From contig CAWAUR010000006.1 of the NCBI GenBank assembly GCA_963785255.1, positions 124,001 to 188,000 of the forward strand: a stretch of 64,000 nt of DNA. Direction: 5' to 3'. Shown here piece by piece: positions 17,097-26,784 of the stretch. Position numbers and translations under genes: made by a program. The DNA comes from Bog-159 sp963785255 (lineage in GTDB: Bacteria; Acidobacteriota; Terriglobia; Bryobacterales; Bryobacteraceae). Every line of letters begins with the position of its first letter. Within the stretch, counting starts at the first letter, position 1. The notes beneath the pieces were generated by a model. The model had not been told where the DNA came from, ran no database searches, and worked only from the letters and a program-made list of their open reading frames with translations.

Positions 17097-17864
17097 CTGG
17101 GCTGGCAAGACAATCGACGTGGGGCTGGTTGTGCCCGACAAACCAAGGACAATTTGCGGGTTGGCTTGCAGCGAATCGGGCAGGCGGAGATTCACTTGAT
17201 AGAGGCCCGCGTATCCGGGAGCCACGCCGGCGTAGAGGATAGCGCTGGGATCCAGGGCCGCGCCGTTGAGCTGCACCTCGAACTGATCCATCTGGCTGAG
17301 GGATTGCGCGCCGAGGGGCAGCATGCCGTCTTCGAGTTTGGGCTCGGTCTGGCCCAGACCGGTGGCCCACAAGGTGACGATCTCGCCGGGGGCGGCGGGG
17401 GCGTTCGTGTCGCAGAGCGCTCCATCGAGATGGGTGGCGATGGCGGTGCCCGCCGGATACATGAAGAGGGCGGGGGCCGCGCTTTGGAGCGTGACGTTGA
17501 CGACCGGACCGTGGATGCCCTGGCGATCCACCCAGAACTGGAAATCGCCGGGCAGCAGGTTGCTGGGAACCAGCAGATTGATCTGGATGGGCGACACGTA
17601 GTAGAGATAAGCCGGCCAGTTATCGAAGAAGACTTGCACGTTGCCGAGACTGGTGGGCATGACGCCTCCGGAGATATCTCCGGGGCCGACGGTCACGGTA
17701 TCCCAGGAGAGATTGGTTCCGAACAGGGAGACGATGGTATTGGGCGCGAGGCCATCGGCGAAACTGGCGCCATTCACCAGACCGGCGGCGGTGTAATAGG
17801 GCGCGTTGGAATCCTGTGCGCAGAGGGCGGCGGCCAGCGCCAGGAAGGCGAATAGAGATTTCAC
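17094..17864 (-). CDS. Secreted protein of the Solibacter C-terminal (TIGR03437-like) type
   Basis: 256 residues, signal peptide MKSLFAFLALAAALCAQ. The body matches the repeatedly seen acidobacterial domain: VNGASFADGLAPNTIVSLFG, GTNLSWDT, YYVSPIQINLLVP, GEIVTLWATGLGQTEP and a C-terminal YAGVAPGYAGLYQVNLRLP. In family members this domain is often appended to larger secreted proteins; here it makes up almost the whole protein. Function unknown; presumably cell surface or extracellular. Confidence 0.85.
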   Translation of the reverse strand: MKSLFAFLALAAALCAQDSNAPYYTAAGLVNGASFADGLAPNTIVSLFGTNLSWDTVTVGPGDISGGVMPTSLGNVQVFFDNWPAYLYYVSPIQINLLVPSNLLPGDFQFWVDRQGIHGPVVNVTLQSAAPALFMYPAGTAIATHLDGALCDTNAPAAPGEIVTLWATGLGQTEPKLEDGMLPLGAQSLSQMDQFEVQLNGAALDPSAILYAGVAPGYAGLYQVNLRLPDSLQANPQIVLGLSGTTSPTSIVLPAQ

Positions 17865-17909
17865 GACAACACGGTAGTGGGCGGGGGGCGGGAAGAATAT
17901 CAGAGTTTC

Positions 17910-18845
17910 TTATCTTAATATGAGGGTGGACGTTCCTGTCCACTTGGCGTGGGAGGCGGTTTGCTGGGCGGCCAGGAGCACGAAGAAGACGCCATTGTAA
18001 GCGGCATGCATGAGGACGGCGGCCTTGGTGGATCCGGTGCGGTAACGCATCCAGCCAAAGGATGCGCCGGCGCCCGCGATGAGCAGAGCGTGGCGCCAGG
18101 AGTAGCCGTACTCCTGGAGGTGCATAAGGCCGAAGGCGGCGGCCGCCAGCAGAATACCGGGCGCGGGGCCCAGCGAGCGGACCAGCAGAGGCTGCAGGAA
18201 TCCGCGGAAGACGATCTCCTCGCACAGCGGCGCGAGCGTGACGCCGATGACGGCGATCATGATGACGGTGACAGGATCCTCCAGGAGCGCCTTCATGGGG
18301 CTGTTGTTATCGGGCGTGCGGATGACGAGGCTGGCCAGGATGACGCCGAAGGCGGCTAATGCGCCGGAGGCTACGATCACGGGACCATTGAGCGGAGCCG
18401 GTTGCCAGCGCAAGGAACTCCAGAATGGGCGGCCATAATAGCGGCGGAAGATCAGGGCCAGCGCGCCCAGGATGAATCCATAGAGCAGCACCTGGGCGGG
18501 TATGAGCAGGTAGGACTGCTTGATGTGCGTGGCGGCGGTGAGCGCGGCGATGAGGAGGGATTCGACGACGGTTCCGAGGACGGCGATGAGGACGAAGCCG
18601 AGCAAGTCGAGATAGCTCCAGAATGGGTATGTGTCTCGTGGGGGGGGAGGGGGGGGAGGGGTTTCGAGAAAGTCCGGCGGGCCGGCTTCGAGTGGGGGCG
18701 GCGGCGGTTCGGGCGGGCCGGTTTCGATGGGAGGCCCGGGCTCGGAGTCGGGCGATGCGGGCCCGGCTTCGAGTGGCGGCAGGGGCTCGGGTAGCGGCGG
18801 CGGCTCGGGCGGAGCGGCGCGGTCCGGCGGGGGTTCGGGGGTCAT
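17910..18845 (-). CDS. CPBP family intramembrane metalloprotease (Abi) with proline-rich N-terminus
   Basis: 311 residues. Residues 1-70 are extremely rich in Pro and Glu and probably a disordered cytoplasmic tail; from 75 on there are several membrane segments. The CPBP motifs are present: EE at 209-210 with R214 (CEEIVFRGF), H242 in MHLQEYG, and H280 with N284 (MHAAYNG). Family members cleave membrane substrates or process peptides. The start overlaps the stop of the upstream gene by 4 bp, so the two are co-translated. Confidence 0.88.
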   Translation of the reverse strand: MTPEPPPDRAAPPEPPPLPEPLPPLEAGPASPDSEPGPPIETGPPEPPPPPLEAGPPDFLETPPPPPPPRDTYPFWSYLDLLGFVLIAVLGTVVESLLIAALTAATHIKQSYLLIPAQVLLYGFILGALALIFRRYYGRPFWSSLRWQPAPLNGPVIVASGALAAFGVILASLVIRTPDNNSPMKALLEDPVTVIMIAVIGVTLAPLCEEIVFRGFLQPLLVRSLGPAPGILLAAAAFGLMHLQEYGYSWRHALLIAGAGASFGWMRYRTGSTKAAVLMHAAYNGVFFVLLAAQQTASHAKWTGTSTLILR

Positions 18846-19801
18846 GGCTCCCTCTCGATCAGGCAGGCGGCCAGCAGCGGCACCAGGATTTCATGATGTC
18901 CGGTGAGCGCGTAGCCGGCGCCTCCGGATCTGGCGTGGGGGCGCTCGACGACATTCAGCTTGGGCCGGTAGTGCTGGAGGAAATCGAGGTTGACGGTGGT
19001 GAAATCGGCCAGCGGAAGACCGAGATTGCGGACGGCGGAGACGGCTTTCAGGAAAACTTCGGGCAAGACGACCGCGGAGCCGACATTGAGATAGACACCG
19101 CCATCGTGGAGGCCCGCGATGAGAGAGCAGAGCAGGCGGAAATCGCGATGGGTGGCTGCGCCGATGGCGGCGGGATCGGCCGCGGGATGCATGTGGGGCG
19201 TGTCGGTACCGATGGCTACGTGGACGGTTACGGGCGTGGAAGCGCGCCAGGCTTGGAGCACCAAGCTGGCGGGGGCGAATTCGGGCGCGGCGATTTGATC
19301 GAGGCGGCGGCCCAAGGCTTCGCCCATGCCGAGCGAATCGCGGGCGCCGGAAGAGATGGATTCGTTCATCTCACGGCCGGTTTCTTCGGCGGCGCCGAAG
19401 CGGCCATCGGGGAGGACGGCTTCCACGTCTTCGCTGGTGTGTCCGGCGAGGGCGATTTCGAAATCGTGGATGGCGGCGGCGCCGTTGAGGGCGAAGGAGG
19501 TGGCGAAGCGGCGGCGCATCAGATCGATCAGGACGGGGGAGAGGCCGCATTTGACGACGTGGCCGCCCAGGGCCCAGATGATGGGGCGTTGGCGGGTGCG
19601 GGCTTGGGAGATGGCGGCGATTATGGCGCGGAGGGAGTCGGCGGCCAGGAGGTGGGGGAGGGTGTCTAGCCAGGCGGATACACCCGCGGATTTGGGGTAG
19701 GGGGCGGCAAAGTCTGCTACTCGGACTTTACCTCCTCTGGTTTGGAGGGGGACGGTTTTCAGGTCCGATAGGTCTAGCGGGGGGGTGGCGTATTTGGTCA
19801 T
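18842..19801 (-). CDS. Conserved hypothetical, deoxyhypusine-synthase-like (GSU2086-type)
   Basis: 319 residues. Visible features are a conserved start (LSDLKTVPLQTRGGKV), RPIIWALGGHVVKCGLSPVL, ALNGAAAIHDFEIALAGHTSED and a C-terminal YALTGHHEILVPLLAA. From memory this resembles a bacterial family loosely related to deoxyhypusine synthase folds, but no catalytic lysine environment was confirmed, so no reaction is claimed. Coupled by 4-bp overlap to the CPBP protease. A repeat with CTGAGAGGCC and GGTCTGCCCCAC lies between it and uvrA, upstream of its start. Confidence 0.6.
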   Translation of the reverse strand: MTKYATPPLDLSDLKTVPLQTRGGKVRVADFAAPYPKSAGVSAWLDTLPHLLAADSLRAIIAAISQARTRQRPIIWALGGHVVKCGLSPVLIDLMRRRFATSFALNGAAAIHDFEIALAGHTSEDVEAVLPDGRFGAAEETGREMNESISSGARDSLGMGEALGRRLDQIAAPEFAPASLVLQAWRASTPVTVHVAIGTDTPHMHPAADPAAIGAATHRDFRLLCSLIAGLHDGGVYLNVGSAVVLPEVFLKAVSAVRNLGLPLADFTTVNLDFLQHYRPKLNVVERPHARSGGAGYALTGHHEILVPLLAACLIEREP

Positions 19802-19804
19802 GGC

Positions 19805-19866
19805 GTCACTCTGGCGGCCTGAGAGGCCGCAGGCAGACCACAGAAAACGATGGTCTGCCCCACGGT
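19805..19866. repeat. Dispersed repeat, family C with GCAGACCAC/GGTCTGCCCCAC arms
   Basis: Holds GGCGGCCTGAGAGGCCGC and GCAGACCACAGAAAACGATG followed by GTCTGCCCCAC. A close copy in the opposite orientation separates actD from actE (38621-38714). Confidence 0.65.
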
Positions 19867-19868
19867 GT

Positions 19869-22613
19869 TCATATGACCTTCCTTAGGGCTTCGGCGGTGT
19901 AGGATTTCTTGGATTTAGATACTTGCTCGGGAGTGCCTGACGCCACCAGGCGGCCTCCGTATTCGCCTCCGTCGGGGCCTAAGTCGATGATATAGTCGGC
20001 GGTTTTGATTACGTCTAAGTTGTGCTCGATGACTACTACGGTGTTGCCTAAGTCTACCAGGCGCTGGAGGACGTCGAGGAGTTTGCGCACATCGTCGAAG
20101 TGCAAGCCGGTGGTGGGCTCATCGAGGACGTAGAGTGTTTTTCCGGTCTGGCGGCGGCTCAATTCCTTAGCCAATTTGATGCGCTGGGCTTCGCCGCCGG
20201 ATAGCGTGGTGGACGATTGTCCGAGGTGAATATAGCCGAGGCCGACATCGTTGAGCGTTTGCAGCTTGGGGCGGATGTGAGGGAGGTTCTCCATCAGCGG
20301 CAGGGCTTCCTCGACGGTGGTGTCGAGCAGGTCGGCGATGGAATAGCCTTTGTATTTCACTTGCAGCGTCTCGTGATTGTACCTCTTACCGCGGCAGACG
20401 TCGCAAGTGACATACACATCGGGGAGGAAATTCATCTCGATGCGCTTCAGGCCGTCGCCCTGGCAGGCTTCGCAGCGTCCGCCCTTGACGTTGAAGCTGA
20501 AGCGTCCGGGCTTGTACCCGCGCTCGCGCGATTCGGGAAGCATGGCATATAGGTCGCGAATGGGCGTGAATAAGCCGGTGTAAGTGGCGGGATTGGAGCG
20601 GGGGGTGCGGCCAATGGGCGATTGATCGATGCGGATGACCTTATCTATGTTTTGCAGGCCCTTGATGGCGGTGAATTTGCCGGGATTTTCGTGCGAGCCG
20701 TAAAGCTGCTGCGCCAGCGCGCGATAGAGGATTTCGTTGACGAGTGTAGATTTGCCGCTGCCGGAAACGCCTGTGACGACGGTGAGCAGGCCCAGCGGAA
20801 TTTCGACATCGATCTCTTTCAAGTTATGTTCGGCCGCGCCGATGATGGCGAGTTTCTTGCCATTCTGACGGCGGCGCGTGGGCGGTACGGAAATTTCGGC
20901 GAGGCCTGAAAGATATTGGCCGGTAAGCGAATCGGGATTGGCGGCGATGGCTTCGGGTGTTCCGGCGGCTACCAGTGCGCCGCCCAAGCGGCCTGCGCCG
21001 GGGCCCAGATCGATGACATAATCGGCGCGTTCGATGGTTTCGGCATCGTGTTCGACGACCAGGACGGTGTTGCCCATATCGCGCAGGTGGGCGAGGGTAT
21101 CGAGCAGGCGGCCGTTATCGCGGGGATGGAGGCCGATGGAAGGTTCATCGAGGACGTAGAGCACGCCGCGCAGTTTCGATCCTATTTGGGTGGCGAGACG
21201 GATGCGCTGGGCTTCGCCGCCGGAGAGCGAGCCTGCGCCACGATCGAGACTGAGATAATCGAGGCCCACGGCGGAGAGGAATTCGAGGCGGCGGCGAATT
21301 TCATCGACCACGCGTCCGGCGATTTGGGTCTCGCGTTCGCCGAACTCCCAGTTGCGCACGGCGATGAGGGCGCGGGCGATGGGCAGTTCGGTGAACTCGG
21401 CGATGGAAAAGTTTTTCACGCGCACGGCCAGGCTGGCGGGGCGCAGACGCTTGCCGTGGCACGCCGGACATTCGGCGGGCGACATATATTCGGTAAGCCA
21501 CTCGCGGTAACCTTCGGAGGATTCTTCGTAGGTGCGATCGAGAATTTTCAGGATGCCGGGAAATCCGTTGGTTCCTTCGAGGAGGGCGGTCTGGGTTTTC
21601 TTGGGGAACTGTTCGAAGGGAGTGGCGAGATCGATGCGCAGGGATTGGGCGGCTTCGGCGAGGCGATGCTTCATGTAAGCCGATCCAGCGCCGGGACCGA
21701 GTCCGCCTTCGAGGAGCGGGCGCGAAAAATCGACGATGACCTTGCCGGGATCGAAGGCCCATTTGCTGCCCAGGCCGGTACACTCCTGGCACGCGCCGAA
21801 AGGGCTGTTGAATGAGAACGAGCGCGGCTCAAGCTGCGGGATGCTGGCGCCGCATTCGGTGCAGGCGAGCTTTTGGGAGTAGAGGCGCTCTTCGCCATTG
21901 ACCACGGCGATGACGACCAAACCGTTGGCCAGCTTGGTGGCGGTTTCGATGGAAGCTTCCAGACGCTTCTCGATGCCGGGCTTGACCTGCAGGCGGTCGA
22001 CGACCACATCGATGGAGTGATTGCGGCGCTTATCGAGCGGAATATCGTCTTCGAGCGAGCGCAGGACGCCATCGATGCGGGCGCGCAGGAAGCCCTGGCG
22101 GGCGAGCTTTTCGAGATCCTTTTTGTATTCGCCTTTGCGTCCGCGGACGATGGGGGCGAGCACCATGATGCGGTCGCCGGGGCCGAGGGCGAGGACGTGG
22201 CGGAGGATCTGCTCGGTGGTCTGCTGGGCGATGGGATTGCCGCAGATGGGGCAGTGGGGCGTGCCGATGGAGGAGTAGAGCAGACGGAGATAATCGTAAA
22301 TCTCGGTGATGGTGCCGACGGTGGAGCGGGGGCTGCGGCTGGTGGTTTTCTGTTCGATGGAGATGGCGGGACTGAGGCCATCGATGGAATCGACATCGGG
22401 GCGCTCCATCTGGTCGAGGAACTGGCGGGCGTAGGTGGAGAGGGTTTCGACGTAGCGGCGCTGGCCCTCGGCGTAGATGGTATCGAAGGCGAGCGAGGAT
22501 TTGCCGGAGCCGCTGAGCCCGGTGATGACGGTGAAGCTGTTGCGGGGGATCTCCACGTCGATGTTTTTCAGGTTGTGTTGGCGGGCGCCGTGGACGGAGA
22601 TTTGTTGAAGCAT
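19869..22613 (-). CDS. uvrA: UvrABC excinuclease subunit A
   Basis: 914 residues, within the usual 930-950 range. Two ABC ATPase modules: Walker A GLSGSGKSSLAFDT near residue 31 and GVSGSGKSTLVNE in the C-terminal half, each with a LSGGEAQRI signature. Zinc modules are present at CTECGASIPQ with CQECTGLG and at CEACQGDGLKRIEM with CDVCRGKRYNHETL. It finds DNA damage with UvrB in nucleotide excision repair. Single gene, no uvrB nearby. No LexA box was identified upstream. Confidence 0.97.
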   Translation of the reverse strand: MLQQISVHGARQHNLKNIDVEIPRNSFTVITGLSGSGKSSLAFDTIYAEGQRRYVETLSTYARQFLDQMERPDVDSIDGLSPAISIEQKTTSRSPRSTVGTITEIYDYLRLLYSSIGTPHCPICGNPIAQQTTEQILRHVLALGPGDRIMVLAPIVRGRKGEYKKDLEKLARQGFLRARIDGVLRSLEDDIPLDKRRNHSIDVVVDRLQVKPGIEKRLEASIETATKLANGLVVIAVVNGEERLYSQKLACTECGASIPQLEPRSFSFNSPFGACQECTGLGSKWAFDPGKVIVDFSRPLLEGGLGPGAGSAYMKHRLAEAAQSLRIDLATPFEQFPKKTQTALLEGTNGFPGILKILDRTYEESSEGYREWLTEYMSPAECPACHGKRLRPASLAVRVKNFSIAEFTELPIARALIAVRNWEFGERETQIAGRVVDEIRRRLEFLSAVGLDYLSLDRGAGSLSGGEAQRIRLATQIGSKLRGVLYVLDEPSIGLHPRDNGRLLDTLAHLRDMGNTVLVVEHDAETIERADYVIDLGPGAGRLGGALVAAGTPEAIAANPDSLTGQYLSGLAEISVPPTRRRQNGKKLAIIGAAEHNLKEIDVEIPLGLLTVVTGVSGSGKSTLVNEILYRALAQQLYGSHENPGKFTAIKGLQNIDKVIRIDQSPIGRTPRSNPATYTGLFTPIRDLYAMLPESRERGYKPGRFSFNVKGGRCEACQGDGLKRIEMNFLPDVYVTCDVCRGKRYNHETLQVKYKGYSIADLLDTTVEEALPLMENLPHIRPKLQTLNDVGLGYIHLGQSSTTLSGGEAQRIKLAKELSRRQTGKTLYVLDEPTTGLHFDDVRKLLDVLQRLVDLGNTVVVIEHNLDVIKTADYIIDLGPDGGEYGGRLVASGTPEQVSKSKKSYTAEALRKVI

Positions 22614-22702
22614 CTTTTATTTTACGCCAGCGGGAAAAGCAAAAACCCATGTTGGCCGCCGATGAACGCCGATGAACGCCGATAGGAACGAGCAACATGG
22701 GT

Positions 22703-23338
22703 TCATGGGTTGTGGGTGGTGGTGGGTTGTGGATCGGGGGGCGCGGGTGGTGGGTCGGGCAGGTCGAAATCGCCTAGGATTTCACGGGGGATTTCGCGCC
22801 ATTCGCCGTCGAGGCCTTTGACGCGGGGGAGGACGGTGTAGTGCCGGACGCCATTGCCATGGTTCCAGATGAGGCCTGGCTTCATGCTGGATTCTTTCTC
22901 TTTCGTTTGTTCCGCCTGGCGTTGGACGCGCTGCTTGCGATAGTGTTCGAGATCGGCGATGAGGCGGGAGATATCGCGGCGAAGGCGGGACTGGGTGAGG
23001 TAGACGCGGTGGACAGACGCGGCGAACTTGTCGGCGGGCAGATCGGGGGCGTAGAGGACGGCCTCGGCGCGGTCGAGGCGGGCGAGTTTCCACTGGCAGT
23101 TGGCGATTTGTTCGACCAGGTCCTTTTCGAAATCGTCCTGGGGGTTCCAGGAGCCGGTGACGCGGGCGAGTTGGGCGTCGAATTTCTCCTGGCTTTCGCC
23201 GGGGAGGATGGCGGATTCGGCGAAGAATCCGTGGACCAGGCTGTTGAAGCGGACGCGGTCTTTTCCGGCTTGGGTTTTGGGTCCGGTGGATCGCTGCGCG
23301 TTGCGGCGATTGGCTCGTATCTGTTTGATGGTGGACAT
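22703..23338 (-). CDS. Hypothetical protein of the NRRNAQRSTGPKT family
   Basis: 211 residues from ATG at 23338. The N-terminus IRANRRNAQRSTGPKTQAGK is a motif I have seen recurrently in acidobacterial and related hypothetical proteins; function unknown. The middle is helical and charged (ANCQWKLARLDRAEAVLY, SRLRRDISRLIADLEHYRKQ), the C-terminus proline rich. Upstream in-frame sequence is G/C-homopolymeric and not coding. 22650-22690, between this gene and uvrA, holds a short tandem of GCCGATGAAC. Confidence 0.65.
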   Translation of the reverse strand: MSTIKQIRANRRNAQRSTGPKTQAGKDRVRFNSLVHGFFAESAILPGESQEKFDAQLARVTGSWNPQDDFEKDLVEQIANCQWKLARLDRAEAVLYAPDLPADKFAASVHRVYLTQSRLRRDISRLIADLEHYRKQRVQRQAEQTKEKESSMKPGLIWNHGNGVRHYTVLPRVKGLDGEWREIPREILGDFDLPDPPPAPPDPQPTTTHNP

Positions 23339-23916
23339 AGTTATACTTTCGTCGGAGCAAAGCCAGTGGGGCCGCGGGGGCGGCTTGTGCTGGGTTCTGG
23401 ATTCTGAGGACGGGCCGGCGTTGGTGTGCGTGGGGGCCGGTTCTCGATTACATGCTACTGCGGAGATTTGGGGGGGGAGGGGTGGAGGTGGGGACGGGTT
23501 AGTGGGAGGTTGTGTGTTTGGAGTGGGTTGGCGGGGCGAAAAAAATCTGCCAGACGTGTGACCGATATAGGTTTCCTCGGCTTGCGGCGGCACGATACGG
23601 CGAAAAACGACGACGGCTCGCGCCGCAAGGTGATGAAACCGTTCAGTGAACTAAAGCGCGGGCCAGACGGGGCAGTGCCGTTTCTTATTGGGGTTTGAAT
23701 GGGGAGCGTCGGCGGGGGGCGGATAGATGGCCGGAGGTTTTTGCGGATTGTGCGCGGAAACGCGCCGCGGGATGCGTCGGATACATGGCAGCGGATGGCG
23801 GATATGGTGATGTGCGACGGCCACCGCGGGGATTGCAAAGGCTCGCGAACGCGCCGATGGAGGATGAGACAGACCTATGCGAAGCGCTGCCGGAAGGGCA
23901 ACGCGCGGGCCTTGGG

Positions 23917-25118
23917 TCACAACGGCGGGCAGAGTTCATGAGGTATCCATGATGGCGACAGAGTTTGCCCTGGCCCTAGGATTTGAATGCGGACCATGGT
24001 CCCGATACCGCACTTGGGACACAGCCTCAGGTTCTTGCCGGTGAGGGCCGCATAGCCATCTCGGTAGTCGGTGGGACGGGGCAGCAGGTCGGTCAGCGGA
24101 GCGGCCAGCAGTTGGCGACAGATCTTCAACTTGCCGGCGCGATGGCGGTTGGCCATCAGACCGTAATAGCGGATGCGTGGGAAGCCGGGCGGTAGAGCAT
24201 GCAGCAGGAAGCGGCGGATGAACTCCGCGGCGGATACGGTCATCACTTTGGGCTGCTGGGGCTGGCGGTAGTCTTTCCAGCGGAACGAAACTTGTCCGTC
24301 CTGCAAGGCCAGCAGACGCTCATTGGAGATAGCTACGCGATGGGTGTAGCGCCCAGATACTCTAACACCTGCTGGGGGCCGCCGAACGGCGGCTTGGCGT
24401 AAACCACCCACTCGATTTGGCGGACGGGCGCCAGGTGTTGGGTGAAGGCAGAGGGCTGCCGCAAGGGTTCCAGATGGGAGAAGAACTGGAGTTCACCGTC
24501 GGCATAAGCCTTTTCGAGGGCCTCCAAAAAGAGGCGGCGGAATAGGCGGCTGAGCACCCGCACGGGGAGAAAGAAGCCCGGCAGACAAGCCTTCCACTGA
24601 CCGTCAGGGGCGAGGCCGCCGCCGGGAACTACGCAGTGCAAGTGGGGATGCAGATGCAAGTTCCGACCCCAGGTGTGCAGCACAGCGAAGAAACCGATCT
24701 CCGCGCCCAGGTGCCTGGGGTCGCGGGCGATGGTGAGCAGGGTAGCCGCCACGGTGCGGAACAGGATCCGATAGACGGCTTGTTTGTTGTAGAAGGCGAT
24801 CTCGGCAATCTGCTCCGGCACGGTAAAGACCACGTGGAAGTAGGGCACCGGCAACAGTTCGGCAGTGCGCTGCTGGAGCCAGTGCGCGCGGGCCAGCCCT
24901 TGACATTTGGGACAATGGCGATCCCGGCACGAGCGATACACGATGCGGGTGTTTTGGCAGTGGTCGCACCATTCGACGGCGCCGCCCATGGCGGCGGCAC
25001 GGCAGTTGACGATGGCCTGCATCAGGCGATGCTGGTGCAGGGGCAAGGCATGCGTGTGCCGGTAGGCATGGCCGTGTTGTCGAAAGATGTCGGCCAACTC
25101 CGGAGTCGGCCCGGTCAT
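23917..25118 (-). pseudogene. IS91-family HUH transposase, frameshifted (left copy)
   Basis: N-terminal part from ATG at 25118 has the zinc-finger CDHCQNTRIVYRSCRDRHCP and the HUH motif LHLHPHLHCVVPGGG. The frame stops at 24333 after VLEYLGATPIA; the continuation GRYTHRVAISNERLLALQDG is in the next frame down to 23917, with the C-terminal FPRIRYYGLMANRHR and CPKCGIGTMVRI. Restoring one base near 24350 (GGGCGC to GGGCCGC) rebuilds the family's LGRYTHRVAIS. The right copy has the same frameshift. A residue difference between copies is RA versus RT at about residue 40. Confidence 0.85.
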
Positions 25119-25127
25119 GGCGGCCCG

Positions 25128-25347
25128 CTAAGGCGTAGCCTGGGATTTGGTTTTGGGTTTGCGGCCGAGGCGTTTTCTGGCCTCCCCATGATCCAGCGGG
25201 CTGGGGGTGGCGCTAATCACTTGGGTGGAGACGGTGGTATAGCGGGCGGTAGTGTCGATGCGCTGGTGGCCGAGCAGAACCTGGATCACGCGGATATCGG
25301 TGCCGTTCTCCAACAGGTGCGTGGCGAAGCTGTGGCGCCTATGCCGC
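25128..25347 (-). pseudogene. Tyrosine recombinase C-terminal remnant (left)
   Basis: Encodes RHSFATHLLENGTDIRVIQV, LLGHQRIDTTARYTTVS and a basic tail, i.e. the C-terminal catalytic end (R-H, H, Y) of a XerD-like recombinase. The N-terminal three quarters are missing; the break coincides with a GCGGCATAG box. Ends 9 bp before the transposase start, so it was the first gene of the original element. Confidence 0.8.
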
Positions 25348-25477
25348 ATGCGGCATAGTCGGCACTATGCCGCTTCCCGGACTATGCCGCGTGTTGACGC
25401 GCGAGCCCTGATTGATGCGCGTTTGAATCGAGTGGAGGCGGCATAGTTCCGGATGCCAGGCTTGGCACTCTGGGAGA

Positions 25478-26704
25478 GTGATAAACCAACTCTTCACCTT
25501 CTCAAAAACAATTGAACGGCTCCGCCAGGGGCCTTTGAGTGAACACCTCGACGCGTATGCGGCCGGGGTAGCCGAACAGGGCTTTGCTCACCACTCGATC
25601 AGACAGCAGATTGTCGTAATCGCCGATTTCAGCCGGTGGCTGAAGCGGAAACAGATTGATGTCCAGGCTTGGAACAGCGAGGTTGTGGATCGATTTCTGC
25701 GACTGCGCCGTCGGCAGCAGCGAGTTCGTAGAGGCGACCCGAAGGCGTTGCAGCGACTGTTGGCCATGCTTCGCCAAACCGGTGTTGTGAAACCGGACAA
25801 GCCGCCGGTCGCGGACAACGCCCGGTCCAGGATCACTTCCGAGTTCCGGCAGTACTTGTTGCAGGAATGCGGACGATCGCCAGCAACGCTCCTCAACTAC
25901 GTTCCCGTCATTGAGGAGTTCCTGTGGGAGCGATTTCACGACAGGACTCCGAACCTCGCCATGCTACGCGCAGCGGACGTCACCAGATTCGTTATGCGTC
26001 ACGCGCGTCACTTGAGTCCTGTGCGGGCCAAGCTCATGGCAACGGCGCTTCGGTCGTTTTTTCGCTATCTGCGACACCGCGGAGCAATCGCTACAGATCT
26101 TGCTGGTTGCGTGCCCACTGTCCCCAACTGGTCGCTTTCCACGCTGCCGAGGTTTCTTGCGGCGGCCAAGGTGGAACGTATTCTGGAGCGCTGTGATCGA
26201 AAGACGTCAGTTGGCCGGCGGAACCATGCGATCTTGCTGCTGCTCGCCAGGCTTGGCGTCCGCGCCGGCGAAGTCGTTGGGCTGAGCTTGGACGATATTG
26301 ACTGGAGCACGGCCCAGATCACCATTCGCGGAAAGGGCGGGAAATCGGCCCAACTGCCTTTAGCCGCCGACGTGGGTGCGGCCCTTGCCGCCTATTTGCG
26401 TCACGACCGCCCACGGTCGGCCACCCGCAGTGTGTTCCTTCGCCATCGGGCTCCGGTGGTCGGCTTTGGGAACTCATCGACGATCTCCTCGCTGGTCAGG
26501 CGCGCCCTGAAACATGCCGGCGTGGAGTCGGCGCACACCGGCGCCCATGTGCTTCGCCACTCGCTAGCCACGAGCCTGCTTCGGCAGGGAGGCTCGCTAG
26601 ATGAAATCGGCGAACTGCTGCGGCATCAAAGCCCAAACACGACGGCGATCTACGCCAAAGTAGATGTCACGGTATTCGGCGTGCTGGCTGGCGTCAACGT
26701 GTGA
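25478..26704 (+). CDS. ritA: RIT tyrosine recombinase A
   Basis: 408 residues from a GTG; the start is not certain. N-terminal SAM-like core-binding region to about 200, then the catalytic domain: Arg I in LARLGVRAGEVVGL, HVLRHSLATSLLRQ (His-x-x-Arg), LLRHQSPNTTAIYAKVD with the nucleophilic Tyr. The last 12 residues and stop arise from a 72-bp in-frame duplication of the catalytic tail codons (26641 and 26713); beyond the TGA the frame continues to a second TGA at 26786-26788, which overlaps the ritB ATG by ATGA and is probably the ancestral end. Confidence 0.88.
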   Translation: MINQLFTFSKTIERLRQGPLSEHLDAYAAGVAEQGFAHHSIRQQIVVIADFSRWLKRKQIDVQAWNSEVVDRFLRLRRRQQRVRRGDPKALQRLLAMLRQTGVVKPDKPPVADNARSRITSEFRQYLLQECGRSPATLLNYVPVIEEFLWERFHDRTPNLAMLRAADVTRFVMRHARHLSPVRAKLMATALRSFFRYLRHRGAIATDLAGCVPTVPNWSLSTLPRFLAAAKVERILERCDRKTSVGRRNHAILLLLARLGVRAGEVVGLSLDDIDWSTAQITIRGKGGKSAQLPLAADVGAALAAYLRHDRPRSATRSVFLRHRAPVVGFGNSSTISSLVRRALKHAGVESAHTGAHVLRHSLATSLLRQGGSLDEIGELLRHQSPNTTAIYAKVDVTVFGVLAGVNV

Positions 26705-26784
26705 TCAAACACGACGGCGATCTACGCCAAAGTAGATGTCACCGCCTTGCACACGTTGGCGTTACCGTGGCCAGGGGGTGGTCG

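Larger units (their letters stand above)
23563..25347 (-). mobile_element. IS91-type element, left inverted copy
   Basis: About 1,785 bp nearly identical, in inverted orientation, to 28892-30682. Contents in minus-strand order: C-terminal remnant of a tyrosine recombinase, an HUH transposase interrupted by a frameshift, then ~340 bp of non-coding tail (23563-23916). Divergence between copies is concentrated in the last ~60 bp of the tail (small indels near 23575-23615). Confidence 0.85.

Noticed and set aside
18623..19669. 348-aa Gly-rich open frame on the plus strand
   Set aside because: Antisense to the CPBP protease and the GSU2086-type gene; composition reflects the opposite-strand Pro-rich coding.
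20916..22685. Long plus-strand open frames opposite uvrA
   Set aside because: uvrA is unambiguous; these are high-GC shadows.
26701..26784. Extended N-terminus for ritB from GTG 26701
   Set aside because: The extension is the duplicated ritA tail; ATG 26785 has a good ribosome binding site and gives the normal start.
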